Shown here: positions 48,712-60,138 of the stretch, piece after piece
How positions within the stretch are numbered: position 1 is the first letter of the stretch
Layout: each line of letters begins with the position of its first letter
Assembly (NCBI GenBank): GCA_963678705.1
Contig: OY783206.1
Location: forward strand, 15,201,807-15,265,806
From: Panorpa germanica
Lineage: Eukaryota > Arthropoda > Insecta > Mecoptera > Panorpidae
Length of the DNA: 64,000 nucleotides
Direction: 5' to 3'
Translations under genes and position numbers: made by a program
The notes under the pieces: model-generated
Seen by the model: only the letters and a program-made list of their open reading frames with translations
The model's database searches: none
What the model was told of the DNA's origin: nothing

Positions 48712-48865
48712 GTATCTCGAAAAGGACATTTCACACTGATACCGGAGATGGACCTACCTCAGACGCATTGGATTAGCCTCAGTAAAAGTCGCATGGTTTT
48801 CGAGATATCGTCAGTTTAAGTCTTTCTAAAAATTCTTCATTATTTAATATTGTTAGTGCTAGCGT
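48712..48865. repeat. Inverted repeat partner of 50660-50812
   Basis: TCTCGAAAAGGACATTTCAC, CCTCAGACGCATTGG and GATATCGTCAGTTTAAG have diverged complements at 50660-50812. The pair flanks the Jockey and hAT insertions, so it may be two copies of an unknown repeat. Confidence 0.5.
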
Positions 48866-48880
48866 TTTATTGGATAATGA

Positions 48881-49775
48881 CTATTGTAAAATACGAAAAA
48901 TTTCTGATTTAATATTTACTCCATACGTCCACACTGGCTTAAGCACTTGTTCATATATAAGCAACTTGTTTTCAATGTTTAGTTCAGAGTATCGTGCAAT
49001 TAGCCAATACATATTCCTGTATATTATGTTCAGTTTTCTTTTTGCCATTCGTGTTAGTTTCTTCTCCAGCGTCATTCCTAGATATGTTGCTTCATTCGCA
49101 TGAGGAATTGTGTTTGCGTTTATGAGTATGGGCAGATTGACAGTCATTGAATGTAATTCGCTACACTTTTGTCCAAGGGCTGACATTGTCCACTGCTTTT
49201 TTAAGTTTTATTGTCGCTTCATTGATAGTGTTCCCAACGGCCAAGATAGCAGTATCATCCGTAAAGGTGGCCATTGTTGTTTCCTTGTGGTATATCTCTT
49301 GTGTAGAACAAGTACAGTGTTGAGCCATGCACACTGCCTTGCAGTACTTCTGCACAGTAGCAAAATTGCAGTCCCTCTATTCATACTTTATCAAACGCAT
49401 TAAACAAATAATTAAAGAAATAAAAACGTTTCAAAATAAAGTTCTGCGAGGAATAGTTAATGCACCGTGGTATATTCGCAATAACGACATACTGAAGATC
49501 AGCACCATCGGAGGTAAAATGAAATCTATAGCAGCAAAGTACGAGTTGAGACTTCGTAACCACGAAAACATCGCCGTGACGCAAAGGTTGCTTGATAATA
49601 ATGATGTTCGAAGACTTCGCAGGACTAAATCCTCGGACCTAGTAATCTAATCATGTAGAATTGTTCATTGGAGCGATATCTACCACTCCGTGTAATTATA
49701 GAAATGTAAGCCACTAGATAAGTATACCTATACTTAGTTGTAGTATTATAGTTAAAAAATATAGTAAAAAAAATT
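48881..49775. pseudogene. Jockey-like non-LTR retrotransposon with inverted 5' segment
   Basis: The minus strand of 48881-49375 reads part of a Jockey-clade reverse transcriptase: LQGSV, then FTDDTAILA (the catalytic DD box), ATYLGMTLEKKLT, ENKLLIYEQVLKPVWTYG. The plus strand of about 49395-49650 reads what should follow: IKTFQNKVLRGIVNAPWYIR, KYELRLRNHENIA, LRRTKSSDL and a stop. A 3' untranslated region and A-rich tail end near 49775. The order and orientation match the 5' inversion produced by twin priming. It is frameshifted and dead. Confidence 0.8.
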
Positions 49776-49912
49776 TAAATCCTCAGCAAAAACATTAACT
49801 TCGTGTTTGACCAACTACCGTGATAAAAATTGCTAAACAATGAAATGATCACTTTTGAAACTTACTTGTGTTATGCCGATTCAGGAATGTTATGATACTT
49901 GTATCTTACTGA
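49776..49912. other. Short intergenic gap
   Basis: No feature is seen. It ends with the left copy of the CTTACTGA duplication (49905-49912). Confidence 0.4.
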
Positions 49913-50307
49913 CAGAGACGGTCTTAGAGGATGGCAAGCAGAACAACAGGTCCGAGGCCTCGCACCCTTCCGGAACAATCCAAGTAGAAAAATTCATTAC
50001 TATATATATATTTGAATTTCGCGCCTCGCGCTTTAGAAAACCCACTAGAATCACAGCGTATATCTTTTCAGGCATTCATGTGCCTCAGTTCTCCATTATT
50101 AATATTTGTCGTCTTTGTGCTCCTTAACTTGAATATGAATATTAAATTTCAAAACTACACATTTATTTATTTATAACTTTTGCATTTCTCGTATATCATC
50201 AAAAATACTTACTTTCAATTTACATAAATTAAGCAAAGAACAAGGGCCTCTCGAGGACTCACAAAGTTCCGCCGCCCGGGGCCTCGCAATGGCTAAGGTC
50301 GCCCCTG
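49913..50307. mobile_element. hAT-like MITE with perfect 8-bp target duplication
   Basis: Ends CAGAGACGGTCTTAG and CTAAGGTCGCCCCTG are inverted repeats. CTTACTGA is present on both sides (49905-49912 and 50308-50315). The 8-bp duplication and the CAG start fit hAT. The length is 395 bp, with no transposase. Confidence 0.85.
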
Positions 50308-50659
50308 CTTACTGATATTGAAGAGGAAGTACACTTACCTCTTACTTCTAAACAAAGACCGAAAGTCAAAACTTTATTTTTAATAAAAATTAAAACTGAT
50401 TTGTCTTTTATTGATAATATTCAAATGTTTAACTTTAAGTGGTTTATTTTAAAAAAATAGCTAACATTAAGTGCCCAAATTGTTTCCCTCTAACTGTTAT
50501 GCACAAGTGACATCTTCGGTTTAAAAATACGTATTATAAAATTTCGGTTTAATCTTCTTAAGCTCATACTCGATATGTCTCGGGCTGCGTTGAATACTCG
50601 TAATTCCTCTTCGAACCTTTTTTTATTTATTTGGTAGAAATAAAAAAAACTGAAAGAGA
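50308..50659. other. Intergenic, no gene seen
   Basis: AT-rich sequence with no recognised feature after the 8-bp duplication. Confidence 0.4.
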
Positions 50660-50812
50660 CAGCTATTCAAAAAAACGGTTCCACTAACAATGTGAAAAAT
50701 AGAGAATTTAAAAAAAACTTTAAACTGACGATCTCTAAAACCATGTGACCAATGCGATGCGTCTGAGGCAGGTGCTTCGGCAATAGTGTGGCGTGCCCTT
50801 TTCGGGAATTAC
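50660..50812. repeat. Inverted repeat partner of 48712-48865
   Basis: Complement of the segment at 48712-48865 (CAATGCGATGCGTCTGAGGC, CCCTTTTCGGGAA). It ends where a truncated Helitron begins. Confidence 0.5.
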
Positions 50813-51534
50813 AAATTTTAATTCCATTTTTAAATTGAAATATTAAACTCGTTCCAAATTTATTTTACATATAACAACAAATAATTTTTCATATAAACTG
50901 ACTAAAAAATATATTTTTTCAATTTGTCCATTATTTGACCAACTTTTTTTCGAAATATGGGATTTTTTTTTCGATTTGTAAATTAGGTACCAAAGTCCAT
51001 AGTCCATATATCAAATTTTAACTTTCTAGCCCTATTTTTACTCTCGGCAAAAACCGCCCCATGCCCCTAAATAAAATTTTATAATTTCGAAATTTTTTTT
51101 CTTAATAACATATTTCATTATTATGTAATCCTAAATTTGAGTTTTCTCCAAAGTTTCCTACCGCTCCCCCTAATTTTCTCAACGTCCCCTCTTCCAATTT
51201 TGCAATATCTAATTTTCAAAAAATGTTAGCATTGAACACATGCCTAATTTCAACTTTTTACCTTTTATGAATTAAAAGTAATAGAGCAAAAAGTAAATAA
51301 TTTTTTTTAGTTTTTCCAAAATTACGGGTTTCCAGGAAATTCAGGGGAAAATGCAAGGACTTAGAATTTTTTTCTCTACGAAATAGGCAATATTCAGGAA
51401 AATGCGCGTAGCCGTTTTCGAGCCACCATACGAATCGCGTAAACATATAAACAAACAAATAACAACTTACTAACTATAAATTACTAACTTAAATAAATAT
51501 AAACATTATAAATATGGAACATTATAATGTAGGA
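50813..51534 (-). mobile_element. Non-autonomous Helitron, copy 3, 3' end missing
   Basis: The minus-strand start is TCCTACATTATAATGTTCC. The body matches copies 2, 4 and 5. The hairpin end is absent, and the copy begins abruptly at AAATTTTAATTCCATTTT. Confidence 0.75.
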
Positions 51535-51957
51535 TATAAATACGTTATTTTGAAAGGTCATACTTTTTGTTCAAGACAGTTCAGAAGAACATAGATGACA
51601 ATTTCGCTACAAATTAACTGTTTTAAAATTAACTAATTTTTTTATATGTGAAAATGTAACGGTCGTTAGTATGGAATGAAATGAAAGAAAAACGAGTCTC
51701 ATAAGACAAGTTTTACGTAAATGCTACATTTATAAATTTTATTTTTATATTTAAAAGCAGCTATTTATTACATTAAGAGTCTTAAATAGAAATTTCTGTA
51801 ATATATTGATTGTTGGTACAGAAATAAGTACAGCTTAAATTTAATTGCAAACATTTACTTTGTTCAATTACACACCGATTACTCTTCCCTGGAACTACGA
51901 GTACATTATATCAAACAAGTTTGACAATTTTCTTAAAAATTTTAAACACAACTTAAT
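51535..51957. other. 3' flank of the gustatory receptor gene
   Basis: AT-rich, with no second gene. No single polyadenylation signal stands out. Confidence 0.4.
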
Positions 51958-54900
51958 CTAGACATTTTTATTTGGAATGACAGCGTTGACACTACCACTC
52001 GCGCAGTTCGAACCAAGCTGGAACTGAATTATGATTATCAAATAAGTAGTAACAGCTGCAAATATCTGAAACGAAACAAAATACTCGTAAATCATCATAA
52101 ATAATGATCATATTGATGATATAATCAATTAATAAGTACAACAATGCTTACGGATGTTGGTAGTTTAAAATCTAAATTGAAAAACCCACATGCAGTGAAT
52201 TTTAAATCATTATGCAAAATCTGCAGCGAAAACATTTCAATCTGAAAAAATATAAAGTATTTATTAATGTAGAACATGTTGACGTCAATCAGGCGCCGTT
52301 GTACACCATTTAATTATTTTTCTAGTACTGAATGAATATTAAATTATATCATATTAGCACTGTCATAACTGATGAATATTAATGAATAAATCTTACTGTT
52401 CTGTAGAGGTGAGAATCGTTTGAAACATTTTTTATCATATGCAGCATCGCCCCAGTTTTTTTAGCCTGTAAATGAAATTCATTTTGAATGTTTCTGCATG
52501 AATTTTCTTTGCAAATTTCTATTACAGGTTGCGAATATGTTTATGAAGAAACAACTACATACTCACAAGACGTAATATTAACACAATTACATCTTCCCTC
52601 CTCTTATTTAAAGTGAGAAAAAATTGTTATTCCCCGCTAAACACACAATATGACTGTTGAATAAATTTTGTAATCCATATGAGGATGTCATTAAAATTTA
52701 ATGTGCAAAAATTAATTTAATAATCAAAAAACAGTAAGATATGAATATGTAAAATGGTTTATGTAATAGGTATCATTTTTAATTTAGATAAATCTTAAAA
52801 ATATGACATTTTTTTTATGAAAAAGTGCTTTATTTCTCATTAAAAGATGAATTCTTTCAGCAAAAAGCGCTTTATCTGTCAATATAGTTTCCTTTAAGCA
52901 CGATACATTTAGTCCAGCGTTTTTCCAATTTTTTATTCCTTAGAAATAACAGGTTTTCTCAAGGCATTTTGCATTTCAAATTTTAATTCTATTTTCAAAT
53001 TGAAATATTTAACTCGTTCAATAATAAAATAATTTGTCATATTAATAACTAAAAAATAAAAAAATTGACTGAAATTTTTTATTTCAACAAATTATAAAAT
53101 ATTTTCAATTTATTTGTTATTTGACGAACTTTTTATCAAAATTTGGGATTTTTTTTTCGATTTATAAATTAGGTGCCAAAGTTAGCCCATATAGAAAATT
53201 TCAATATTCCTGCCAATTTTTACACTCGGCAAAAACCGCCCCCGTGCCTTAAATATTTTTTTTGAATTTGGAAATCTTTTTTTTAATAACATATTTCATT
53301 ATTACATAATACATAATATTTCAATATCTAATTTCCAAAAAATGTTAGCATTGAACATTGTAATACACATGCCAAATTTAAACTTTATATCTTTTACGAA
53401 TTAAAAGTTATAAAGCAAGAAGTAAAAAAATTTTTTTAGTTTTTTCAAAATTACGGGTTTCCAGGAAACTCAGGGGAAAATCCGAGGACGCCTAAAATCT
53501 TAGAACGTTTTTCTCTACGAAATAGGTAACTTTCATAAAGATGCGTAGAACAGATTTCGAGCCACCATACGAATCGCGTAAACATATAAACAAATAAACA
53601 TAGAAACTTTCACTTGGAACATTATAATATAGGAAGGATTTTATCGATTATTTCTGGCGTGATGAGCTCTTTTGCGCGACCTGAACGTTCAGCGTCACTT
53701 CTGCTGGTACGACCACAACGGAATTCAGTCAACCACTTCCTTACTATTGAAATTGATGGTGCAGACTCCCCATAGTCCTTGGTTTCGGTTATGGTTATTT
53801 ACGCACAATATAATGCTTAATCAGCACAAGAAATTCACTCTTTTCAGTTACGTTAAAATTCACGAGGTTGTGTGCTTTCAATGACTGTCCAACACAAACT
53901 ATATCACGCAGCTTGCTCAAAATATGACAGTAGTCTATTACTATATGGCAGTTGACGAGAGCAGTGTTGCATTTAAAGTTACTGAGCGGTAATTACAAAA
54001 AGTCATTGACTTATCAAACTGCCTATATACGTAAGTAAATTTACAAGAAAATCCATTTTGTTTTATTTTGAATCAAAGCTAATTGAAACTTTCCCGATGT
54101 ATAAATAATAACGAATATTTTAAGATGATGACGTCAACAGAGAACGTTAATCATTTAGTGCTTACTGTTTAATTAACTCATTACATAAAAATAATAGTTC
54201 ATTGCATGGTTCTAAACGTATAGGGTGGTCTTAAGTCGATATTTCCACCCCCTACCACCTACTTTATATGTTTTACAACATTTATTAGACAGTAAAGTTC
54301 TATAGCTCAGAGCGGAAACAGAGAAGTTGTAAACAAGATAAGTATCAAATTAACTTTTTATAGTAATTACACCTCTATATTAATTAGGTTAATAATTGGG
54401 TTTTGAACCATAACTGAATTTATATAAAACCGTACTGTATATTGATAAAGATGCCTATCAAAACCTCAAATATCCAAATATTTTTATTTAATTGGCAATG
54501 TTATAGAAGTTATTAACGATTGAAATAATCATGTTTTCCCCCTCATCCCCACTACCATTTGCCAACCTGTACAATCGCTGTCAAACAAGAGAAGTGCAAA
54601 AGAGATGCAGTATGGAGGCCTAATATACAATTATTAGTCCCAAAAAAAGCGATTTTTTTAAAAAATTTCCTGAGAAAACTATTAATTGTACTATTGTAAA
54701 AATTTGTACACATGGTATGGTAACTTTTAACTGTATTTAAATATTTTCATATTTGCAAAAATAATAATTTGGAAGCTGCTATAGCTGATCTCCAGGACCT
54801 CCTCTCACAAAAGGCATCTTGCGGTGACCACTATCTCTGGACTGAACCATTTAAAATGAAAAAACCAAACGGATTTCGTTAAAGTAATGTAGCATATAAT

Positions 54901-56957
54901 CTAGAAATTAATCATTTATTAATTTTTTGACAAAATGGCGGCTTCTCAAAAAGAAAATCGATTTTGACCAAATTTTTGGCTTTAAATTGTTTATAAAAAA
55001 AATATAATTATCGGTGAGATAAAACTTTCGATTAATTTCTAAAAAATATACTTAAGAAGCTTGTGCTAAAATTTGAGACTGATCGGTTTAGCCGTTTCCG
55101 AGTAATCTTGGTCACCGTTTTTGAAAACACTATTTTGAGAAAAACGCTTTTAAAGTTTCAAAAGCACTATACATAGAATTTTTTTTTTAAATTTACATAA
55201 CTTCAAAAATAGTAGCTGGATTTACTGCAAATTTTCTGTGTGTGTACTTAAATATATGTACATGAAGAAAATGAGTTTAAATTTTTTTTTTTTTTTTTTT
55301 TTTGAAAATATTAACTGTATTATATAACCCCGTAAATATTGGTCCGTCGACCCATAACGTTTCAATGTAATGTCGTGATATAATACCAAAAAATAAATAA
55401 TATCACTTATAATATTTTTTTCAGTATGTGACGTCATCAACTACTAGGATAACGATCGGAATTTACGCAGCAAAACAAATTCAAACTTTAAACAGATATA
55501 TATTTAAATTGACTATATCCGTCAATTTTTCAATATTTAATAAGATAAAAGCACCAATATACGTTTAATAACCAATATTCCAATATAGAATTAAAACATC
55601 GACCCCTAAAAAATGAGATCACAACCCATAATACCCATTTATAAAATACGTACAGTTGTAGTAGGTGGTAGTTTTGTATTTAGTGGGTATATTCCCAAAT
55701 TAAGCGATTAGCAGCTAACGTAATTAAGGCTGCTCACTTTTATATTTTGTTTTACGGACTTGAATGCATTAGTTTTTTAAAAATTCAGTCACTATACACA
55801 ATGTTCAAATTAAAGAGATCTTACACACCTTTATTAGTTGATTGATTAGTAGCAAACGATCGCCTAAATGAAAAAATATAAAATATCTATAATATAATAA
55901 GTGGCACTACGGCTAATTAATTTGTCCATCCTACCTCTTCTCGAGTTACAGTGCAAGCAGCTACCATCAACACAATCGACGCAACATTGACAGACGTCCA
56001 AATCAGCGTACAGATGAGCATAAAGGTGTGCATTTCGACGTAGCCGATCGTTACGGAGAACACATAATACAACTGAATGGTAATTACTCCAAACGAGACG
56101 GAAATATTACAGAGCAGATAGAAACCATAGATGGAATTCACTTCCTTTGCTAATTTGCAAAGAATTCCGTGAATCGCACACATTCCGTCCATGAATTGGA
56201 CATCGTTCTCATTCTGCGGTAAGTTCTCGACTTGGCATTGATTGTCCACCTTGGGATCTGCCTCGTTTTGTATTTTTGGGTATTGGGACATGGAATATTG
56301 ATCAATTAGGTAATTAATGGTCGCCATTCGTTGCCTTATAAGAAGCATCAAGTTACAAAACTGACATTCCATCAACATATTAATAGAAATAGGAAAAAAG
56401 CAAATGAACCAATAGCATAATGAGAAAACTCGAATTTGCTTCATGTTCATGACAATGCAGTTGCTCATTACAGATCCGAAAATTATCCCAAAAACCAGCA
56501 GTAGTTGAAGAAACGTATACACCTTAACATTCTTATACGAAGTTACGACGTTTAGATCCTTTAAGCTTTCATCCACTTCTGTTGTTTCCTTCAGAACGTT
56601 GATAATGCGTTTCTGACGGAAGAGACACGTCATCATAGCTACTATTGTTACCAGCATCACTGCATAAACCTGTCCCCAAGCTGCGACGTTAGAAATCTTA
56701 TCGAAGGTGTGTGCCCGGCCGAGAACTTCTTCGACGCCCATTTGGAAAAATATAATCAAGAATATCAGCATTGAGATGTTGTAGAAGATGCCGTATTTTG
56801 ATATTAATAGGACCGGCCCTGTGGTCTTCTGGGTGATGGTGATTGGCAGCATACCCAAGATGCGGCAGCAGTAAAACATTGGACTTATTGCAGAGTACAA
56901 ATCAGAGGGCTCGAGACTGATGCGCCACTTCTGCCATTTTGATTTTTGGAACTCCAT
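51958..56957 (-). CDS. Gustatory receptor (7tm_7 family), four exons, complete
   Basis: Minus-strand exons 55935-56957, 52397-52465, 52152-52241 and 51958-52065 join in phase 0 at every GT-AG junction to give 429 residues. Seven hydrophobic segments lie near residues 49-73, 91-113, 146-170, 177-200, 278-303, 310-335 and 390-409. Exon 1 ends VTREE after LCKLAKEVNSIYGF, a typical pre-TM5 gustatory receptor block. Exon 2 gives AKKTGAMLHMIKN, exon 3 MFSLQILHND and FTACGFFNLDF, and exon 4 the family signature TTYLIIIIQF (residues 400-409; the TYhhhhhQF motif). Such proteins are ligand-gated cation channels in chemosensory neurons with an inverted 7-TM layout; the ligand is unknown. A hydrophilic, Asn/Gln-rich insert lies at about 222-255. 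Intron 1 is about 3.5 kb and is filled with mariner, Helitron and family B remnants. I cannot assign a subfamily. Confidence 0.9.
52800..53980 (-). pseudogene. Mariner remnant split by a Helitron
   Basis: The minus strand of 53640-53900 reads KDYGESAPSISIVRKWLTEF, CGRTS.SDAERSGRAKE and LITPEIIDKI, the N-terminal DNA-binding region of a mariner transposase. At 52870-52950 a C-terminal piece (LEKRWTKCI-like, with the frame shifted) is readable. Between them lies a Helitron (52972-53634), and the catalytic middle is gone. It lies inside intron 1 of the gustatory receptor gene. Confidence 0.65.
52972..53634 (-). mobile_element. Non-autonomous Helitron, copy 4, 3' end missing
   Basis: The minus-strand start is TCCTATATTATAATGTTCC, with a body like the other copies. 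The hairpin end is missing. It sits inside a mariner remnant. Confidence 0.75.
54398..55634 (-). mobile_element. Old family B element with insertion
   Basis: The left part (ACTGTATATTGATAAAG, CAAAACCTCAAATATCC) and the right part (GTCAATTTTTCAATATTTAA, CTAAAAAATGAGATCACAA) are diverged family B ends. About 880 bp of other sequence (54560-55440) lies between them, including a poly-T run and text reading GATCGGTTTAGCCGTTTCCG that I cannot classify. Confidence 0.5.
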
Positions 56958-57020
56958 TTTGATTTGTCACCTAGAATTACAGTAATATCAGAAATTGCAA
57001 ATAGGCTAATTTAATATAAG

Positions 57021-58592
57021 GTGTGGCTATTTTTAAACGAAACTGATTTTGTAAAACTTTGCATTTTTAGTTAGTACATACGCTGTCTGTTCAAAAAATA
57101 AGGAGAATTTTCATTTTTCTCAAAAAATATTTATTTATTTATCAATTTCTATTTTGTCCCCTTCAAAGTAGTCCCCCTCAGATATAATACACTTGTGCCA
57201 GCGTTTTTTCCAATCCTGGAAGCAGTTCTGACATGCACTTTTTGGTATACTCTTGAGCTCTCTCAGCGATTCGGTTTGTATCTCCTCAATCGTCTCAAAA
57301 CGCCGTCCCTTCATGGGTCTCTTCAATCTTGGGAACAGGAAAAAGTCGCAGGGGACCAAATCTGGTGAATACGGTGGCTGAGACATGATTACGGTGTTGT
57401 TTTTGGCCGTTGACGTCATTCAACAATTCCTGAGCAATGCTCATGCGACGATTTTTTTGGTCAAAATCGCTGCCACACGCTTCATGCCCAAAATTTCCGA
57501 AAAAATTGCATGGCATGAGCCAACCGATATGCCGACATCCTCAGCAACTTCTCTAATAGTGATTCGACGATTCTCCATAACAATTTTCTTCACTTCCTCA
57601 ACATTTTCATCGGTTGTTGATGTGCTGAGGCGTCCAGGGCGAGCGTCGTCATTCACATCTTCATCTTCTTAAAGTAGACTCACCGTATGCCACTTTCAAC
57701 ATTTCAAGTGTTTTGGAGCACTTGATTCAATTTTTCACACAAAATTTAATGCAAACTCTTTAAATTCATGTTTTTCGACAGCAGAAAATCGCCGAACACG
57801 CAAAACACTTCTAACTTTTATGCCTCTCACAAACAAACTAAATGTGCTATGTAGCTAAAACTGTGAACATATGTTCGAGACGAGCGTACCAACATAACAA
57901 AATAAAAAAATCGATAATCGAATGTTCGTAGCCCGCGAAATTTTTGCCTCACCTTATTTTTTGAACAGACCTCGTATTTAATGACTATCCCCTTCAATAA
58001 ACATTCCACCTCTATCACTACATGTGCATTTTCCTTGGTTGGAAACTGTGCCGGAAACTGTACCTCTAGGAATAGGTAAAAGTCACATAGCGTCAGCTCA
58101 AGCGAATAAGGCGGATGGTCTAACACTGAGATGTTATACTTTGCTAGTCTTTGATTGTGAGAATTTTCGGCACTATTTTCGCACACACTTCAGATCTGAT
58201 TTAGATTACTGTTGTTTTCAAAATTTTTGACGTGCAAAAGCATATCGGGTGTGCATCATGTTCTACGTCTACTCGGCCATCTTAACCAATTTTACTTAAA
58301 CCAATCAAAAACCCGCGTACGTGATAAACATTCACGGTCATTTTAATAAAAGATAACTTTCACTACCAATTTTTTGAGTTTCTTATATATTTTCTTTTTG
58401 ACAATTTGTTGCTCTATTAAAACACTTATCATTTTTCCGACAAAACAAAAAAATAGATCTTATACAATCGAAGGCTGCTGCCAGACTAATATGTACAGAG
58501 ACATCGGAGATCCAGCAATCGAAAGTTGAGGGTTCCCACTACACAGTAGTCGGTCATACAACTTTGTCAGTCTCGTTTAAAAATAACCACAC
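57021..58592 (-). pseudogene. Older mariner element carrying a younger one
   Basis: GTGTGGCTATTTTTAAACGA at the left and its near complement (TCGTTTAAAAATAACCACAC) at the right are the terminal repeats. The minus strand of about 57975-58186 retains HPPYSLELTLCDFYLF, the diverged catalytic block of a mariner transposase (usual form PPYSPDLAPCDF). The rest is decayed, and a second mariner (57081-57974) lies inside it. Confidence 0.65.
57081..57974 (-). pseudogene. Mariner transposon, internally deleted transposase
   Basis: Near-identical inverted ends containing GTCTGTTCAAAAAATAAGG, with TA on both sides, 894 bp (full mariners are about 1.3 kb). Minus-strand pieces are RPGRLSTSTTDENVEEVKKI, ITIREVAEDVGISVG, then in another frame DQKNRRMSIAQELLNDVN, then NNTVIMSQPPYSPDLVPCDF and RWHKCIISEGDYFEGDKIEI. 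The N-terminal start and the first catalytic Asp region are deleted, so it cannot encode an active enzyme, though the C-terminal half is well preserved. Confidence 0.85.
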
Positions 58593-58667
58593 TTCGTAGA
58601 TTATGGTGAAAAGAGAGTTTAAATATGCAATAATCAAGTTTCAATATATACTCGTACAAAGAATCTT

Positions 58668-58671
<4 letters not shown>

Positions 58672-58757
<86 letters not shown>
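58672..58757. repeat. (TA)n microsatellite
   Basis: About 86 bp of near-perfect TA repeat. Open frames across it are artefacts. Confidence 0.95.
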
Positions 58758-58761
<4 letters not shown>

Positions 58762-59510
58762 TATATAAAAAAATATACATTTTGAAAATATAAAGTTTGA
58801 AATTTTTTAAATAAAATTGCAATATTACCCGCAAAAACTTGCTAAACAATTTATAAAACAAAATCTTTTGGTAGTTCACACATCATTTTTATATTATTAA
58901 TATTACATACAAAAAGATAAATGTTACAAATATAATTGATAATGTATTAGTACGTATTTTACATAAACTTAATAATTTTTTTCATGTTTTAAATTGTTCT
59001 TCAATTTTGTGTTACATTAAACCCTATCGATTTTTTATCTACAACACGTAAACTCTTGTAATAATTAACGCAATATTGTTTCTTAACGTTGCGTTTTATA
59101 ATTTACCAAAAAAAATCCAAAGGTATTAAATTTTTTTATATAACATATATAGTATAATATTATTTTTATACTTTGTACGGTGAAGCACTTTTAATTGTAA
59201 TTAATGTTAAAGGAATGTATTAATACTCTTACTCACTAATCGAAATAAATTCGCGCTACGCTCTACAGAATTTTAATTAGAGCGTAGCACAAGTTTAATG
59301 AAATGAGTAATTCTATAAAAAGAAATTGATTAATTTTAATTTAATTAAAACACAAATATGATTGACAATTAGGAGTACACACACATACCTTGTTACACAC
59401 TTATGTTAATTGTTAACACAACAAACACGTGATAATTAAGTACGGGGGTAGATCCAGTACTGTTGAGCGTCCAACGATAGAACACCCCGACCTCGACTAA
59501 CTCCACCGAG
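58758..59510. other. Intergenic, no gene seen
   Basis: AT-rich. A short inverted pair GCGCTACGCTCTA and TAGAGCGTAGC lies near 59252 and 59278 and could form a hairpin. Confidence 0.4.
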
Positions 59511-60120
59511 TAGGGTGTCCTGTTGCTTCACGTCGTTATCCTGTTGCGCGCGCTGGGTTGTGGTAGTTAGGCTTTCTCACACTGGAACAGAATACATATA
59601 CGCGACGAGGAATTGTTTTGAATTAGCAGACTTTATCATGAGAGGAAGCTTCTACTTTCAAGTTTATGAATATAATCATATAGTGTGTTAATGCGACTGC
59701 ACCCTACTGAAACAGCCGAAGGTTGCGAGTAGTCTGTTTCAGTCTAAGAGAAGCTTTAGGCCAAATACGCTATAACGAGTCATATTATCTACAACGTTAT
59801 ACACTTTAACAGTCTTTTACGAATATCTTTTGCTCATTTCCTAATTAATTTGTTTTCTTGAGTCTATTTACCACAAACAGTGTCATTATTCATTTATATT
59901 GTGTCAAGCAACAATAAGATATTAAAGATCTGTTGCATAAATTTATTGAAAGCTATTTGTAAGTGAGTAGTGTTGCTTGTTAATCAGGCGCTTGATTTAT
60001 TAAATTTAAAGTGTGATTTGGATTGAACAGGATTAGAAAAAGAAGATCTTTTCCTAATTAGGAACTTCAGGTTAAGGCATTTGATCATAAAATGCAAGAA
60101 ATCATATTTTTTGAAATATG
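59511..60120 (+). repeat. Tandem duplication, unit 1
   Basis: Begins TAGGGTGTCCTGTTGCTTCA and contains CTGTTGCGCGCGCTGGG, AATGCGACTGCACC, GTGAGTAGTGTTGCTTG and CTTCAGGTTAAGGCATT. All of these recur in the same order in unit 2. There is no coding frame. It keeps the empty target site of the Helitron in unit 2. Confidence 0.85.
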
Positions 60121-60138
60121 ATTGAAATTTGGGTAGGG

